Positions 51,731 through 61,519 of a DNA stretch of 64,000 nt are shown here, one piece after another. Within the stretch, counting starts at the first letter, position 1; every line of letters begins with the position of its first letter. The position numbers were made by a program, and so were the translations under genes. The notes beneath the pieces are model-generated. The model worked only from the letters and a program-made list of their open reading frames with translations. It was not told the origin of the DNA and ran no database searches. This DNA comes from JARRKU01 sp050288425 (GTDB lineage Bacteria; Desulfobacterota; Desulfobacteria; Desulfobacterales; Desulfosarcinaceae), in assembly GCA_050288425.1 (NCBI GenBank), contig JBNKDU010000096.1, forward strand, positions 1 through 64,000, in the 5' to 3' direction.

Positions 51731-53062
51731 TCAGGTTGGGGAATCGGGTTCGGCCATCAGGTCATAATCCAGGGTTTCCGTGATCCGTACCGGGAGCATG
51801 GTTCCGGGAAGCAATTGCGCCTGGGACCTCACCAGCACGCATCCGTCCACTTCCGGTGCCTGGAATTTGGTCCGGGCCAGGTAGATTCCCGGTTCGGCAT
51901 CCTTTTCCACCATCACCGGCAGGCACTCCCCTTCATAGCGCTCGAGACGTTCGCGGGAAATTCGTCGCTGAAGGGCCATCAGGCGTTCCAGGCGCTTTCG
52001 GGCGATCTCGGATGCCACATGGTCGGCCAGTGGATGGGAGGCCAGATCCTCTGCATCCGAATAGGCGAAGATGCCCAGATGGTCGAATCGCACCCGATCC
52101 ATCAGGCGGACGACGGCGTCGATATCCCGCTCGGTTTCTCCGGGGAAACCCACCAACACGGTGGTCCGCAGGGCGGCATCCGGCACGCTGGCACGGATCC
52201 GGAGGAACAACCGGTCGAGGTCCGCTCCGCTGTATCCACGACCCATGGCCCGCAGGATGCGGTCGCTGGCATGCTGGATGGGGACATCGAAATAGGGACA
52301 GATGTTGTCGAAGCGGGCGACGGTTCGCAGCAATGTGTCGCCCAGGGTCTGGGGATGCCCGTAAAGAAAGCGGATCCAGACGGTGGGGTCCAGTGGTGCC
52401 AGCCGGGCCAGGAGACCGGCCAGATCCACACCGGTCCCCAGATCGCCGCCGTAGGCCGAGGTTTCCTGGGCCACGAGGGTGATTTCCCGGACTCCGTTCT
52501 GGATCAGGAATCGGGCCTCGCCGAGGATGGCCTCTGGGTCGCGGCTCTTTTGACGCCCCCGCAATTTCGGGATTACGCAAAAGGTACAATGCCGGTTGCA
52601 TCCTTCGGCAATCTTCAGGTAGGCGGCGTGGGATTGGAAAGGCCTGCGCGACACCGGCGATTGGATGTCGATGCCGTCGGGATCGGGCAGCAGGCAGGTG
52701 CCCCGGGCCATGCCGCCCCGCACCGCGGCCACCACCTGGTCGTACGCCCCGGTACCCAGGAACAGATCGACCTCGGGCAGCGCATCGGCCGATTCGCCCC
52801 GGTACCGTTCGGGCAGACATCCGGCCACGATGAGCCTTCGGCAGGTGCCCCGGACCTTGTGTTCCGCCAAGGCCAGGATCGTATCGATGGACTCGTCCGC
52901 CGCCGATTCGATGAAGCTGCAGGTGTTGACCACGATCACTTCCGCCTCTTCCGGCTCCTGGGCCAGGTGCCAGCCGGCTTCCGCCAGGCGCGCGGCCATC
53001 ATTTCACTGTCCACCTGGTTGCGGGCGCAACCGAGGCTTTCGATGTAAACGGTCTTGTCCAT
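51731..53062 (-). CDS. rimO: Ribosomal protein S12 methylthiotransferase RimO
   Basis: A 443-residue radical SAM enzyme that methylthiolates Asp88 of ribosomal protein S12. The N-terminal UPF0004 domain holds three cysteines (SLGCARNQVDSE, VNTCSFI and VAGCLPERY). The radical SAM Cys-x3-Cys-x2-Cys is in EGCNRHCTFCVIPKLRGRQKSR. The C-terminal TRAM domain is complete. The SLGCARNQVDSE start is typical of RimO rather than MiaB. Confidence 0.95.
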   Translation of the reverse strand: MDKTVYIESLGCARNQVDSEMMAARLAEAGWHLAQEPEEAEVIVVNTCSFIESAADESIDTILALAEHKVRGTCRRLIVAGCLPERYRGESADALPEVDLFLGTGAYDQVVAAVRGGMARGTCLLPDPDGIDIQSPVSRRPFQSHAAYLKIAEGCNRHCTFCVIPKLRGRQKSRDPEAILGEARFLIQNGVREITLVAQETSAYGGDLGTGVDLAGLLARLAPLDPTVWIRFLYGHPQTLGDTLLRTVARFDNICPYFDVPIQHASDRILRAMGRGYSGADLDRLFLRIRASVPDAALRTTVLVGFPGETERDIDAVVRLMDRVRFDHLGIFAYSDAEDLASHPLADHVASEIARKRLERLMALQRRISRERLERYEGECLPVMVEKDAEPGIYLARTKFQAPEVDGCVLVRSQAQLLPGTMLPVRITETLDYDLMAEPDSPT

Positions 53063-53100
53063 GGTCTCATCTGATCTCCCGGTTCCAGGGAGGCCAACGC

Positions 53101-53127
53101 AAAAGGCTGCCGGAACATCGGCAGCCT
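53101..53127 (-). terminator. Terminator after etfA
   Basis: On the minus strand AGGCTGCCG pairs perfectly with CGGCAGCCT around a six-base loop and is followed by TTTTGCG. Confidence 0.88.
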
Positions 53128-53213
53128 GATGGCAGCGCGGTCACCGCGCACCGGCAATGAAATTCGGTGCACCGCAAACCCTCGACTCGAACCTTCCCTG
53201 GAATCCGGGCACC

Positions 53214-54158
53214 CTAGATCGATTTCTTGATTTCGTCGGTCAATGCCGGAACGACCTCATGCAAGTCACCCACGATACCGAAATCGGCTTTCCCGAAGAT
53301 GGGGGCTTCGGGATCCTTGTTGATGGCCACGATCACCTTGGACGAGGACATGCCCGCCAAATGCTGGATGGCTCCCGAGATGCCGCAGGCAATGTACAAG
53401 TTGGGCGATACCGTCTTGCCGGTCTGGCCCACCTGATCCGATGCCGACCGCCAGCCTTCGTCCACGGCCGAGCGGGATGCGCCGACGGCGCCGCCCAATA
53501 CATCGGCCAGGGTTTCGACAATGGAATAGTCGGGACCGCCCATGCCGCGGCCGCCGGCGACCACGATCTCGGCTTCGGTGAGATCGATCTTGCCGCTTTC
53601 CAATTGCTTGCCCACCACGCGCGTGAGGCCCTCTCCGGCATTGACCGCCACGGTTTCCACCACGGCATCGGTGGGGGCGGCCTCGGCGGTGATGATGTTG
53701 GGCCGCAGGGCGACGATGGCCGGCGCTCCTTCGAGGGTCACATCGGCCAGCAGTTTGCCGCCGTACATGGGACGCACCGCCGTCAATTGGTCGCCCTCCA
53801 TGCGCAAGGCCACACAATCGGTGGCCAGGCCGGCATCCAGCTTGGCAGACAAACGGGCGGCCAGCTCCCTGCCCTGGGAGGTGGCACCGATGATGACCGC
53901 CGTCGGGCCGGCGGCGCCGAAGATTTCGGCCAGCACATCGGTATAGGCGTCCACGGTGTATTCCGCCAGGGCCGCATCATCCGCCACCATTACTTTGGAG
54001 GCGCCGTAGGTCCCCAGCTCCGCGGCGGATGCTTCCACGCCGCTGCCCAGAAGCACCGCCTGAACTTCGCCGCCCAGCTGCCGGGCGGCGGTCAGGGCTT
54101 CGAAGGTCACTTTGCGAAAAGCGCCGTCTGCACGTTCTGCAACTACGAAAACCGTCAT
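53214..54158 (-). CDS. etfA: Electron transfer flavoprotein subunit alpha
   Basis: A 314-residue subunit that binds FAD. Its C-terminal FAD domain shows VVAGGRGMGG, VGASRSAVDEGW, QVGQTGKTVSPNLYIACGISGAIQH and INKDPEAPIF. With EtfB it carries electrons from acyl-CoA dehydrogenases to the membrane. AAGGAGTC precedes the ATG at 54158. It is encoded after etfB. Confidence 0.96.
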   Translation of the reverse strand: MTVFVVAERADGAFRKVTFEALTAARQLGGEVQAVLLGSGVEASAAELGTYGASKVMVADDAALAEYTVDAYTDVLAEIFGAAGPTAVIIGATSQGRELAARLSAKLDAGLATDCVALRMEGDQLTAVRPMYGGKLLADVTLEGAPAIVALRPNIITAEAAPTDAVVETVAVNAGEGLTRVVGKQLESGKIDLTEAEIVVAGGRGMGGPDYSIVETLADVLGGAVGASRSAVDEGWRSASDQVGQTGKTVSPNLYIACGISGAIQHLAGMSSSKVIVAINKDPEAPIFGKADFGIVGDLHEVVPALTDEIKKSI

Positions 54159-54304
54159 GGTTGACTCCTTATCCATTCAGATGCCGGGAACCGGGAAGCT
54201 GGCCATCGGCGGGAGAGACGCCCGCGCAATATCCTTTGTCTGAATGCCCGGCCCGTTGAGATCCAAGGGTGAACGATCGACATGCGTGGCGACCGAAGCG
54301 GTGG

Positions 54305-55081
54305 TCAGATGACTTTGGCTTCTTCGCGCAACGCCTTGACCAATTGTACGACTTTGTCCTGTACGGAATCTCCTTCGATGATGCGGCCGCCCTGGCGTTC
54401 CGGAGGGGTGTGGAACGCCTTGACCACGAGTTTGGCCTGCAGGGCCGCCGGATCGAGGCCCAAGTCGGCCAGGGTCTTGGTTTCCAGCGGTTTTTTCTTG
54501 GCCTTCATGATTCCAGGCAGACTCGCATAGCGCGGATCGTTGAGTCCGCGCTGGGTGGTGATCAAGGCCGGTAAGGAGGCTTCCACCTCCTTGGTGCCTC
54601 CTTCCACGGTACAAGTACAGGTGATCTTGCCACCGGCGATGGTTTCCCGGATGACCATGGAAATGTTGGGCAGGCCCAGCAGTTGGGCCACGGCGGGCCC
54701 CACCTGGTAGTTGTCGTCGTCCACGGCACGATGGCCGGCGACGATCAGATCGAAAGACATCTCTTTGATGGCGGCGGCCAAAATCTTGGCCACGGACAAT
54801 CCGTCGCAGTTCAGGTCGCCCGGATCGATGAGGACGCCTTTGTCGGCCCCCATGGCCAGACCGGTGCGGACAGCCTCGGCCGCCTTGGCCGGACCCACCG
54901 AAACGATGGTCACCGCGCCACCCTGGGCTTCCTTGATGGCAAGGGCTTCTTCCACGGCCAGCTCGTCATAGGGATTGATCACGTATTTCAAGCCATCGGT
55001 CTTGATGGACACGCCGTCGCCTGCGATGGCGATCAATGACTCGGTGGCCGGTACCTGCTTGAGCAATACCAGTATCTCCAC
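54305..55081 (-). CDS. etfB: Electron transfer flavoprotein subunit beta
   Basis: A 258-residue subunit, AMP-binding and structural. EILVLLKQVPATE opens the family; INPYDELAVEEAL, GHRAVDDDNYQVGP and LPALITTQRGLNDPRY are signatures. GTG at 55081 is the start, with AAGGAGG upstream. The gap to etfA is 146 bases; the two presumably share a transcript. The order etfB-etfA is usual. Confidence 0.96.
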   Translation of the reverse strand: MEILVLLKQVPATESLIAIAGDGVSIKTDGLKYVINPYDELAVEEALAIKEAQGGAVTIVSVGPAKAAEAVRTGLAMGADKGVLIDPGDLNCDGLSVAKILAAAIKEMSFDLIVAGHRAVDDDNYQVGPAVAQLLGLPNISMVIRETIAGGKITCTCTVEGGTKEVEASLPALITTQRGLNDPRYASLPGIMKAKKKPLETKTLADLGLDPAALQAKLVVKAFHTPPERQGGRIIEGDSVQDKVVQLVKALREEAKVI

Positions 55082-55310
55082 GATCCCCTTCCTCCTTTGT
55101 CTGCGCGGTTCTCCCCAGACCGGCCCGGCCAAAGCTCCGGCAGTCAAATGGATCTCTGACTCCGTCGGGAAGATCGATTTGGCTAGTACTTCTGCTCGGG
55201 CGCTGGGGTTGATGGTTATAAGTGACTCAAATCATTGAGATAGAACTTTACTCAGCGAGGTTTGTAATAAACTAGGCATTTAATGTCAACGCCAAAACGC
55301 GGCGGGTTCG

Positions 55311-55952
55311 TCACTCGTCTTCGAAAATGATATCGACCTTCTGAAAGTCGCGCGGTTCGAAAGCTTCGATGTTCTTGCCTCTTTGCATGAAACCGTCCAT
55401 CTGCTTGTGGGCGCTCTCGTACATACCCAGTACGGCGGTCAGCCGGTCGGTGAGCAGGTCCTCCTCGCCCAGCTCGGCAAAGGCGTCCTTCAGCAGCTTG
55501 CGTCCCTGCTCCAGATGGCGGGTGACCAGTTCGAAAATGGCTTTGCGCTTGGCGTGGCGCTTGCGCTCCTTGGTGATGATGGGCAACAGCCGCTGGACGG
55601 AGATCTCGATGAGCACATCCCGGGGGGCGTTGAAATGCTGGGCGATATCTTCGAGGCTCAGCAGGGCGTTGCGGCTCATGACAAATGTTTTCTGGACCCG
55701 GTCGGCGGATTTCAGGCGGGCATTGCTGAATTTCCTGGCGATGACGCTCAGCGTGTCGGTGTCCTGAAACAGATGGTCGAACAGCGACTTTTGCTTGATG
55801 CCCATCTGGGCGGCCACGATGCTGATGGCATTGATACAGCCGGAGGTAAGCTTGAAGGTGGCGCGGACAGACTGCCGCCCGCGCAGGTCGTTGAAGGTGG
55901 CGCCGGGGAAATCGAAGGAGTCGAAAATGTCGGATGCATCGTCGTTGGCCAT
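55311..55952 (-). CDS. Unknown soluble protein
   Basis: A 213-residue protein without signal peptide. An N-terminal segment (RQSVRATFKLTSGCINAISIVAAQMGIKQKS) resembles a ribbon-helix-helix DNA-binding start, and the rest is helical and charged (RRLLPIITKERKRHAKRKAIFEL-like). Placed after trxB and before etfB. Whether it regulates either is unknown. I do not recognise a family. Confidence 0.6.
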   Translation of the reverse strand: MANDDASDIFDSFDFPGATFNDLRGRQSVRATFKLTSGCINAISIVAAQMGIKQKSLFDHLFQDTDTLSVIARKFSNARLKSADRVQKTFVMSRNALLSLEDIAQHFNAPRDVLIEISVQRLLPIITKERKRHAKRKAIFELVTRHLEQGRKLLKDAFAELGEEDLLTDRLTAVLGMYESAHKQMDGFMQRGKNIEAFEPRDFQKVDIIFEDE

Positions 55953-56075
55953 ATCCGCCTCGCAGTCAATTACGCATCAAAGACATTATCAATATAGGCT
56001 CATCACTTAAGTAATGCAACCCACGATCTCCGGCGTACCGGTTGCAGCGTCTCTCTGCTCCGGACGGCCGCATGC

Positions 56076-57062
56076 TCAACTGTTTTGGAATAATCCTGCG
56101 GGTGCCTCGCAGGCATCGCCGGCCCGTTTGGACTTGCGCACCTCCACATAGTGGGCGGCAGCCAGGGCGGCCAGGCAGCCATCGCCGGCGGCCAGTACGA
56201 TCTGGCGGGCATAACGCTGCCGCAGATCTCCCACCGCATAGATTCCCGGCGTGTTGGTTTCGCACTTTTCATCGGTGACCACGAAACCATCGGCGTCCAT
56301 GCGGGTACCGGCGGGAACCAACTGGTTGTTGGGCTCGAAGCCGATGAAAATGAAGATCCCGTCGATGGTCATCCGACGCTGCTCTCCGTTTTGGGTGTCC
56401 TGCACACGGACGCCGTCCACGCCATCGGCCGACGCATTGATCTCTGTAACCACGCTGTTCCACAGGATCTCGATGTTGCAATCCTCTTTGACCCGCTGCT
56501 GCAGGATCATGCTGGCCCGCAGGGCGTCGCGGCGGTGAACCAGATACACCTTGGACGCCAGTTTGGCCAGATAGAGAGCCTCCTCGCAGGCACTGTCCCC
56601 ACCGCCCACCACGATGACTTCCTTGCCGCGGAAGAAAAACCCGTCGCAGACGGCGCAATAGGAGACCCCCTTGCCATAGTACTCGTCTTCGCCGGGGATG
56701 CCCAGCTTGCGGGGGGAGCCGCCGGTGGAAAGAATCACGGTGTGCGCCTTCATCGCCTCCGCATTGGAAAGACGGACCGTGTGGAAATCGAGTCCCGGCT
56801 CTATTGCGGTGACCTCGTCATTGCGCTCCTCGATGCCGTAGGTCCGGGCATGCTCGGCGAACTTCATGGAGAGTTCGGCGCCGCTGATGTGCGCAAACCC
56901 CGGATAGTTCTCCACTTCATCGGACAGATTGATCTGGCCGCCGGGAGCACCCTTCTCCACCAGCACGGTTTTCAGGGCCGCCCGCATGGCGTAAATGCCG
57001 GCGGACAGTCCGCCGGGACCGCCGCCCACGATGATCAGATCGTACAATTGGTCTTCGGACAT
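56076..57062 (-). CDS. trxB: Thioredoxin reductase
   Basis: A 328-residue low-molecular-weight flavoprotein that reduces thioredoxin with NADPH. The FAD site is YDLIIVGGGPGGLSAGIYA; the redox-active disulfide is CAVCDG; the NADPH site is VVGGGDSACEEALYL. AAGGAG precedes the ATG at 57062. It begins 57 bases after rpsA. Confidence 0.95.
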   Translation of the reverse strand: MSEDQLYDLIIVGGGPGGLSAGIYAMRAALKTVLVEKGAPGGQINLSDEVENYPGFAHISGAELSMKFAEHARTYGIEERNDEVTAIEPGLDFHTVRLSNAEAMKAHTVILSTGGSPRKLGIPGEDEYYGKGVSYCAVCDGFFFRGKEVIVVGGGDSACEEALYLAKLASKVYLVHRRDALRASMILQQRVKEDCNIEILWNSVVTEINASADGVDGVRVQDTQNGEQRRMTIDGIFIFIGFEPNNQLVPAGTRMDADGFVVTDEKCETNTPGIYAVGDLRQRYARQIVLAAGDGCLAALAAAHYVEVRKSKRAGDACEAPAGLFQNS

Positions 57063-57118
57063 AGCCGCCACTCCTTCGGCCGGATGACGCCGGGCGCCGG
57101 CACCCGCATCACGCGGTC

Positions 57119-58588
57119 TTATCTCTTTTTATTTTTCAGGGCTTCCGACAGCATCTCCCCCAGGGACCCCAAGCCGGAATCGCCCGGTTTGGATGGATTG
57201 GAGAACCGCCGCCAGTCGCCTTCGTCCCCGCCATCGGCCAGTGCCAGTGAGATTTTACGCTCATCCGCCTTGATGACGGCGATCTGTATGTCGATGGAAT
57301 CACCGGGTTTGAGGGTCTCGATTCGCGAAGCCTGGGGCGATTGCTTGATGACCGACCGGGGCAGCAGGCCCACGATGCCGGGGGCCAGTTGGACGAAGAG
57401 TCCGAACGACTCCTTTTTCTCCACCGTGCCCCGCACCGGCTGGCCCGCGGTAAATTTGTCGGTAACATCCAGCCAGGGGTCTCCTTCGGCATCCCGGATG
57501 CTGAGGCTGATGCGACGCTTGGCAGGGTCCACCTCCTTGACCATGACGGAGACCGACTGGCCGGGCTGCACGATCTCCTCGGGACTGAGCACCCGCCGGG
57601 TATAGCTCATCTCGCTGATATGCACCAACCCTTCGATGCCCGGCCGCAGCTCGACGAAGGCGCCGAACGGGGCGCAACGCGTGACCTTGCCGGTCATTTT
57701 GCCGCCGACGCTCACCTCCTGGGCGACACGTTCCCAGGGGTCGCCGGTGACCTGCTTGGCCGACAAGGCGATTTTCAACTGCTTGTCCCCCGGTTCCATG
57801 CGCAACACCTGCACCTCGATCTTGTCTCCCGGAGCCACCGCTTCCTCCGGCTTTTCCAACCGCGACCAGCTCAACTCGGAGATGTGCACCATGCCCTCGA
57901 CGCCGGGAATCAATTCCACGAACGCGCCGTAAGGCATCAGGCGGGTGACCCGACCGGAATAAATCTGCCCGACGGCCAGCTCCTGCATGAACGCCTTGCG
58001 TACCTTCTGCTGTTCGGCCTCCAGCAGGTCGCGGCGGGACAGCACGATGTTGCGTCCCCCATCGGTAAGCCGGGTGATGCGAAACGAATAGGTCTGGCCG
58101 ACATAGGCCTCGGGATTTTCCACATACTGGGTGTCGATCTGGCTGATGGGACAAAAGGCCCGGCGTTTGAGCACCTCCACCTGGAAACCGCCTTTGATGG
58201 TCTGCACCACCCTGCCCTCCACCGGGATCTCATTGGCATGGGCATCCTGGAGCATGGTCAGGCCGCCGATGCCGGCGATGGCCTTGGAAAGCCGGATTTC
58301 GCTTTCGCTGGCCGCGACCACGAACAATTCCAGTTCGTCGCCCACCGCGTAAGGCAACTGCCCTTCGTCATCCCTGAGTTCCTCCGCTTCGACGATGCCG
58401 TCGGCCTTGGTTCCGGTATCCACGAATACGGTGGACTCACTGATGGCGATGATCTTACCCCGCACCTTGTCCCCCACGCCGATATCGTCGTTCATCCCTG
58501 CGGAGTAAGATTCGAACATCTCGGCGAAACTCTCTTCATGCATCTCCTCGGGCGAATCCCCCGGATGGCTGCCATGGTCGTCATTCAT
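57119..58588 (-). CDS. rpsA: Ribosomal protein S1-type protein
   Basis: A 489-residue protein with five S1 RNA-binding domains (residue ranges about 38-105, 120-190, 205-275, 290-365, 385-450). Each holds the VxxxxxFGAFVEL type motif, such as RLMPYGAFVELIPGVEGMVHIS and RCAPFGAFVELRPGIEGLVHIS. It is shorter than the six-domain E. coli protein, as in many bacteria, and could be a specialised S1 homologue. The first two domains are degenerate, as usual. Confidence 0.85.
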   Translation of the reverse strand: MNDDHGSHPGDSPEEMHEESFAEMFESYSAGMNDDIGVGDKVRGKIIAISESTVFVDTGTKADGIVEAEELRDDEGQLPYAVGDELELFVVAASESEIRLSKAIAGIGGLTMLQDAHANEIPVEGRVVQTIKGGFQVEVLKRRAFCPISQIDTQYVENPEAYVGQTYSFRITRLTDGGRNIVLSRRDLLEAEQQKVRKAFMQELAVGQIYSGRVTRLMPYGAFVELIPGVEGMVHISELSWSRLEKPEEAVAPGDKIEVQVLRMEPGDKQLKIALSAKQVTGDPWERVAQEVSVGGKMTGKVTRCAPFGAFVELRPGIEGLVHISEMSYTRRVLSPEEIVQPGQSVSVMVKEVDPAKRRISLSIRDAEGDPWLDVTDKFTAGQPVRGTVEKKESFGLFVQLAPGIVGLLPRSVIKQSPQASRIETLKPGDSIDIQIAVIKADERKISLALADGGDEGDWRRFSNPSKPGDSGLGSLGEMLSEALKNKKR

Positions 58589-58748
58589 GCGGATACCTCA
58601 ATGTCTTCATTTGGATGTGCTTCCACTTGGTGCGACAGCCATGTTGACCAAAAAACGGGAGGATTTGCAAGAGCGAATAGGCGCCGGAGGGACATCGGTC
58701 CGTGGTTGCAATTTCCGGAATGGGCTCTCTATTTGACTAACTTTCAGT

Positions 58749-59057
58749 TTAAGCGGGTTCTTTTAATTTTTCCAGCATCTCCCCCAGGCTCACATGGTTC
58801 AGGCCTTCTTCATGCACGGTGGTTTTATAAAAATCACATTCCAGACAAGCGAATAATTTTTGTGCATAAGTTCCTTGCGCTTTGCCTCCGCAAAGGGTTC
58901 CCGCTACGGCCCAACAGGCGCGTCCTGAATTATACCCTGAATTAATCCCATTTAATCTTGCCTCGGTGGCTGCCGAGCAAACACCTAATTCCTTCGCGTT
59001 CATACCGCCGGGTTCTCTTCCGCAATTCTTGAATTCCCAACAATTTTGCTTTTCCAT
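58749..59057 (-). CDS. Two-CW domain protein
   Basis: A 102-residue cysteine-rich soluble protein. NCWEFKNCGREPGG and ACWAVAGTLCGG form the two CW elements; later LFACLECDFY adds a Cys-x2-Cys pair. The spacing fits the two-CW domain family, which occurs with sensory and redox proteins; metal or Fe-S binding is likely. AGGGAG precedes the ATG at 59057. Confidence 0.8.
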   Translation of the reverse strand: MEKQNCWEFKNCGREPGGMNAKELGVCSAATEARLNGINSGYNSGRACWAVAGTLCGGKAQGTYAQKLFACLECDFYKTTVHEEGLNHVSLGEMLEKLKEPA

Positions 59058-59328
59058 TTTGAGCTCCCTGCAATCGTTTCGGTCATGGCCCAGTATTGTC
59101 AACTTCGTTTGGCGTCATCAGAAATCAAGGATTACTCAGCAAGAGGCGTACCAAAGCACGTACGCACACTTAACCATCTGTATTTTCATCGGTATGAAGC
59201 TGATCGATTGACGAAGTCAGTTGTCCTGAGGGGGAAATGCCCCAATATGATAGGGGATTTTGGCCCTTTGACAGGCCTCGATGCGCGTCGTCATATTTTG
59301 AAGCCGGTTAGGTGCAGCGGAGGACTTA

Positions 59329-60678
59329 TTACATCACCCCCAAAGCCACCATGGCATCGGCGACCTTGATGAAACCGGCGATGTTGGCGCCTTTGCGGTA
59401 GTTGATGTGGTCGCCTTCCCGGCCGTATTCCACGCACTTGTCGTGAATGGTGGTCATGATCCCGTGCAGGCGGCGGTCCACATCTTCCCGGGACCAGAAC
59501 ATGCGCATGCTGTTCTGGGTCATCTCCAGGCCGGAGACGGCCACCCCGCCGGCGTTGGCCGCCTTGCTGGGGGCATAGAGGATCCCGGCCTGGTGGAAGA
59601 TGTCCGCGCCGACCCGCACCGTAGGCATGTTCGCCCCTTCGCACACGGCCACGACGCCGTTGTCCACCAGATCCCTGGCATCCTGTTCGCTTATTTCATT
59701 CTGCGTGGCGCACGGAAAGGCCAGATCGCAGGGCACCTGCCAGGGCCGCCGGCCTTCGTAAAACTCCACGCCGTATTTTTGAGCATACTCATGGATACGC
59801 CCACGTCGGTTGTTCTTCAAATCGAGAACAAAGTGCAGTTTTTCGGAATCGAGGCCGTCGGGATCGTGGATGAATCCGGAAGAATCGGAAAGGGTGATTA
59901 CCCGGGCGCCCAGTTCGATGAGTTTCTGGGCGGTAAACTGGGCCACGTTGCCGGAACCGGAAACGGCCGCGCGCTTTCCTTGGAGCCCCTGGTCTTTCGA
60001 CACCAGCATGTTCTCCATGAAGTAGACTGCACCGTAGCCCGTGGCCTCGGTGCGTACCAGGCTGCCGCCGAAAGCCAGCCCCTTGCCGGTCATCACGCCG
60101 GTGAACTCGTTCTGCATGCGCTTGTACTGGCCGAACAGGTAGGAGATCTCCCGGGCGCCCACACCGATATCGCCGGCGGGTACATCGGTGAACTGGCCGA
60201 TATGACGGCTCAACTCGGTCATGAAGGACTGGCAGAAGTGCATCACCTCGTGATCCGACTTACCCTTGGGATTGAAGTCCGAGCCCCCCTTGGCCCCGCC
60301 CATGGGCAGCCCGGTGAGGCTGTTTTTCAGCGTCTGTTCGAAGGCCAGAAACTTCAAGATGCTCAGCGTCAGGTCCTTGTGAAATCGGATGCCACCCTTG
60401 TAAGGGCCGATGGCATTGCTGTGCTGCACCCGGTAGCCACGGTTGGCGCGGACGTTGCCGTCGTCGTCCTCCCAGCCCACGCGGAAGATGATAATCCGGT
60501 CGGGCTCGGTAAGCCGCTCCAGGATCCGGTGCTCCCGGTAGACCGGATGATCGTTCAGGAAAGGAATGATGTCCTGGGCCACCTCATAGACGGCCTGGTG
60601 GAATTCGGTTTCACCGGGATTGCGACGCTCCAGCCCGGTCATGAAATTGTCGATGCTGCAATAGTATCGGGAACTCAT
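59329..60678 (-). CDS. gdhA: NADP-specific glutamate dehydrogenase
   Basis: A 449-residue hexameric enzyme that fixes ammonium into glutamate. GPYKGGIRFHKDLTLSILKFLAFEQTLKNSLT holds the catalytic lysine region; PMGGAKGGSDFNPKGKSD and PAGDIGVGAREISYLFGQYKR follow. The coenzyme domain has VSGSGNVAQF. The start is taken at 60678 (MSSRYY) with GGAAAGGAAG upstream. It is a single-gene unit. Confidence 0.95.
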   Translation of the reverse strand: MSSRYYCSIDNFMTGLERRNPGETEFHQAVYEVAQDIIPFLNDHPVYREHRILERLTEPDRIIIFRVGWEDDDGNVRANRGYRVQHSNAIGPYKGGIRFHKDLTLSILKFLAFEQTLKNSLTGLPMGGAKGGSDFNPKGKSDHEVMHFCQSFMTELSRHIGQFTDVPAGDIGVGAREISYLFGQYKRMQNEFTGVMTGKGLAFGGSLVRTEATGYGAVYFMENMLVSKDQGLQGKRAAVSGSGNVAQFTAQKLIELGARVITLSDSSGFIHDPDGLDSEKLHFVLDLKNNRRGRIHEYAQKYGVEFYEGRRPWQVPCDLAFPCATQNEISEQDARDLVDNGVVAVCEGANMPTVRVGADIFHQAGILYAPSKAANAGGVAVSGLEMTQNSMRMFWSREDVDRRLHGIMTTIHDKCVEYGREGDHINYRKGANIAGFIKVADAMVALGVM

Positions 60679-60891
60679 CTGGGCTTCCTTTCCTGATTGG
60701 GTTTGGCTCGGCCTCGGTTCGTCCAATCGAGACGATGATGGCATGCGCGAAACGGAAAATTGGATAAAAGAGAAAATATTCAGCGATTGGTCCGCAATAC
60801 AGGATCAAACCTTACAGCACCGGCCACAGGAAAATACCAGACCAGCCCGGGTGGTCCAAGTCCCCCGGTGTCGAACCCGATGCAGGCAAGC

Positions 60892-60919
60892 AAAAAGGGG
60901 CATCGATGCGAATGCCCCT
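60892..60919 (-). terminator. Terminator after the monooxygenase-like gene
   Basis: On the minus strand AGGGGCAT pairs with ATGCCCCT around an eight-base loop and is followed by TTTTTG. It lies 45 bases after the gene at 60964. Confidence 0.88.
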
Positions 60920-60963
60920 CGGGCAAAAAGCCATGGCTCGGTTTCGATTCCATGCCTGCTGTA

Positions 60964-61263
60964 TCAATGCGGATACATGCCCAGATCGAAAAGCTCGTAT
61001 TGGGTCTCGCCGTCCAGGAAGGCTTCGAACTCCTTCTCTTTGGCTTCGCGCACCGGACTGTTTTTCCAGGTGGACCAGTGCTTTTTGGAGCGCCAGGTGG
61101 AAGAAATCACCACCCGGAAGGGATCTTCATGGTCCCACATGGTTTCCGATGAGATATACCCTTTCTGATCCATGGCCCCATAGCGCACAACTTTGATCAT
61201 CTTTTCGATCTCGTTGAAATAACCTTCTTTAAACCGTCGTTTGATTAATACTTTGACCGCCAT
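60964..61263 (-). CDS. Antibiotic biosynthesis monooxygenase (ABM)-like domain protein
   Basis: A 99-residue ferredoxin-fold protein. VKVLIKRRFKEGYFNEIEKMI, FRVVISSTWRSKKHW and the C-terminal ELFDLGMY match the small ABM-type dimeric beta-barrel domain. Stand-alone members serve as quinone or haem-related monooxygenases or as unknown housekeeping proteins. The ATG at 61263 has AGGAGGTC upstream. A terminator follows. Confidence 0.8.
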   Translation of the reverse strand: MAVKVLIKRRFKEGYFNEIEKMIKVVRYGAMDQKGYISSETMWDHEDPFRVVISSTWRSKKHWSTWKNSPVREAKEKEFEAFLDGETQYELFDLGMYPH

Positions 61264-61519
61264 GACGACCTCCTTTGGTTTGGGATTGACAATGGGCCAA
61301 GCTGGGGAAATCCGCGCCGAATGGGGTGGCAGATCAGCAATCGGAAGAAATGACGTTCTGCGGGTGCGATGGGCTCGCCGTCGATGGGAAATTGTGCATC
61401 TCCAATAAAAACAATCCTACCATCGGGACCGTCATCTGACAAGGATCGATGCGGCCTTCGGAAAATGCGAATTCTTCGTGAGCACTGCTAGCCGGAAGAG
61501 CCGGGCGCGGACAAACGGA

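Noticed and set aside
61245..61442. 65-codon minus-strand frame overlapping the start of the monooxygenase-like gene
   Set aside because: No ribosome binding site, composition unlike its neighbours and overlap with a better gene.
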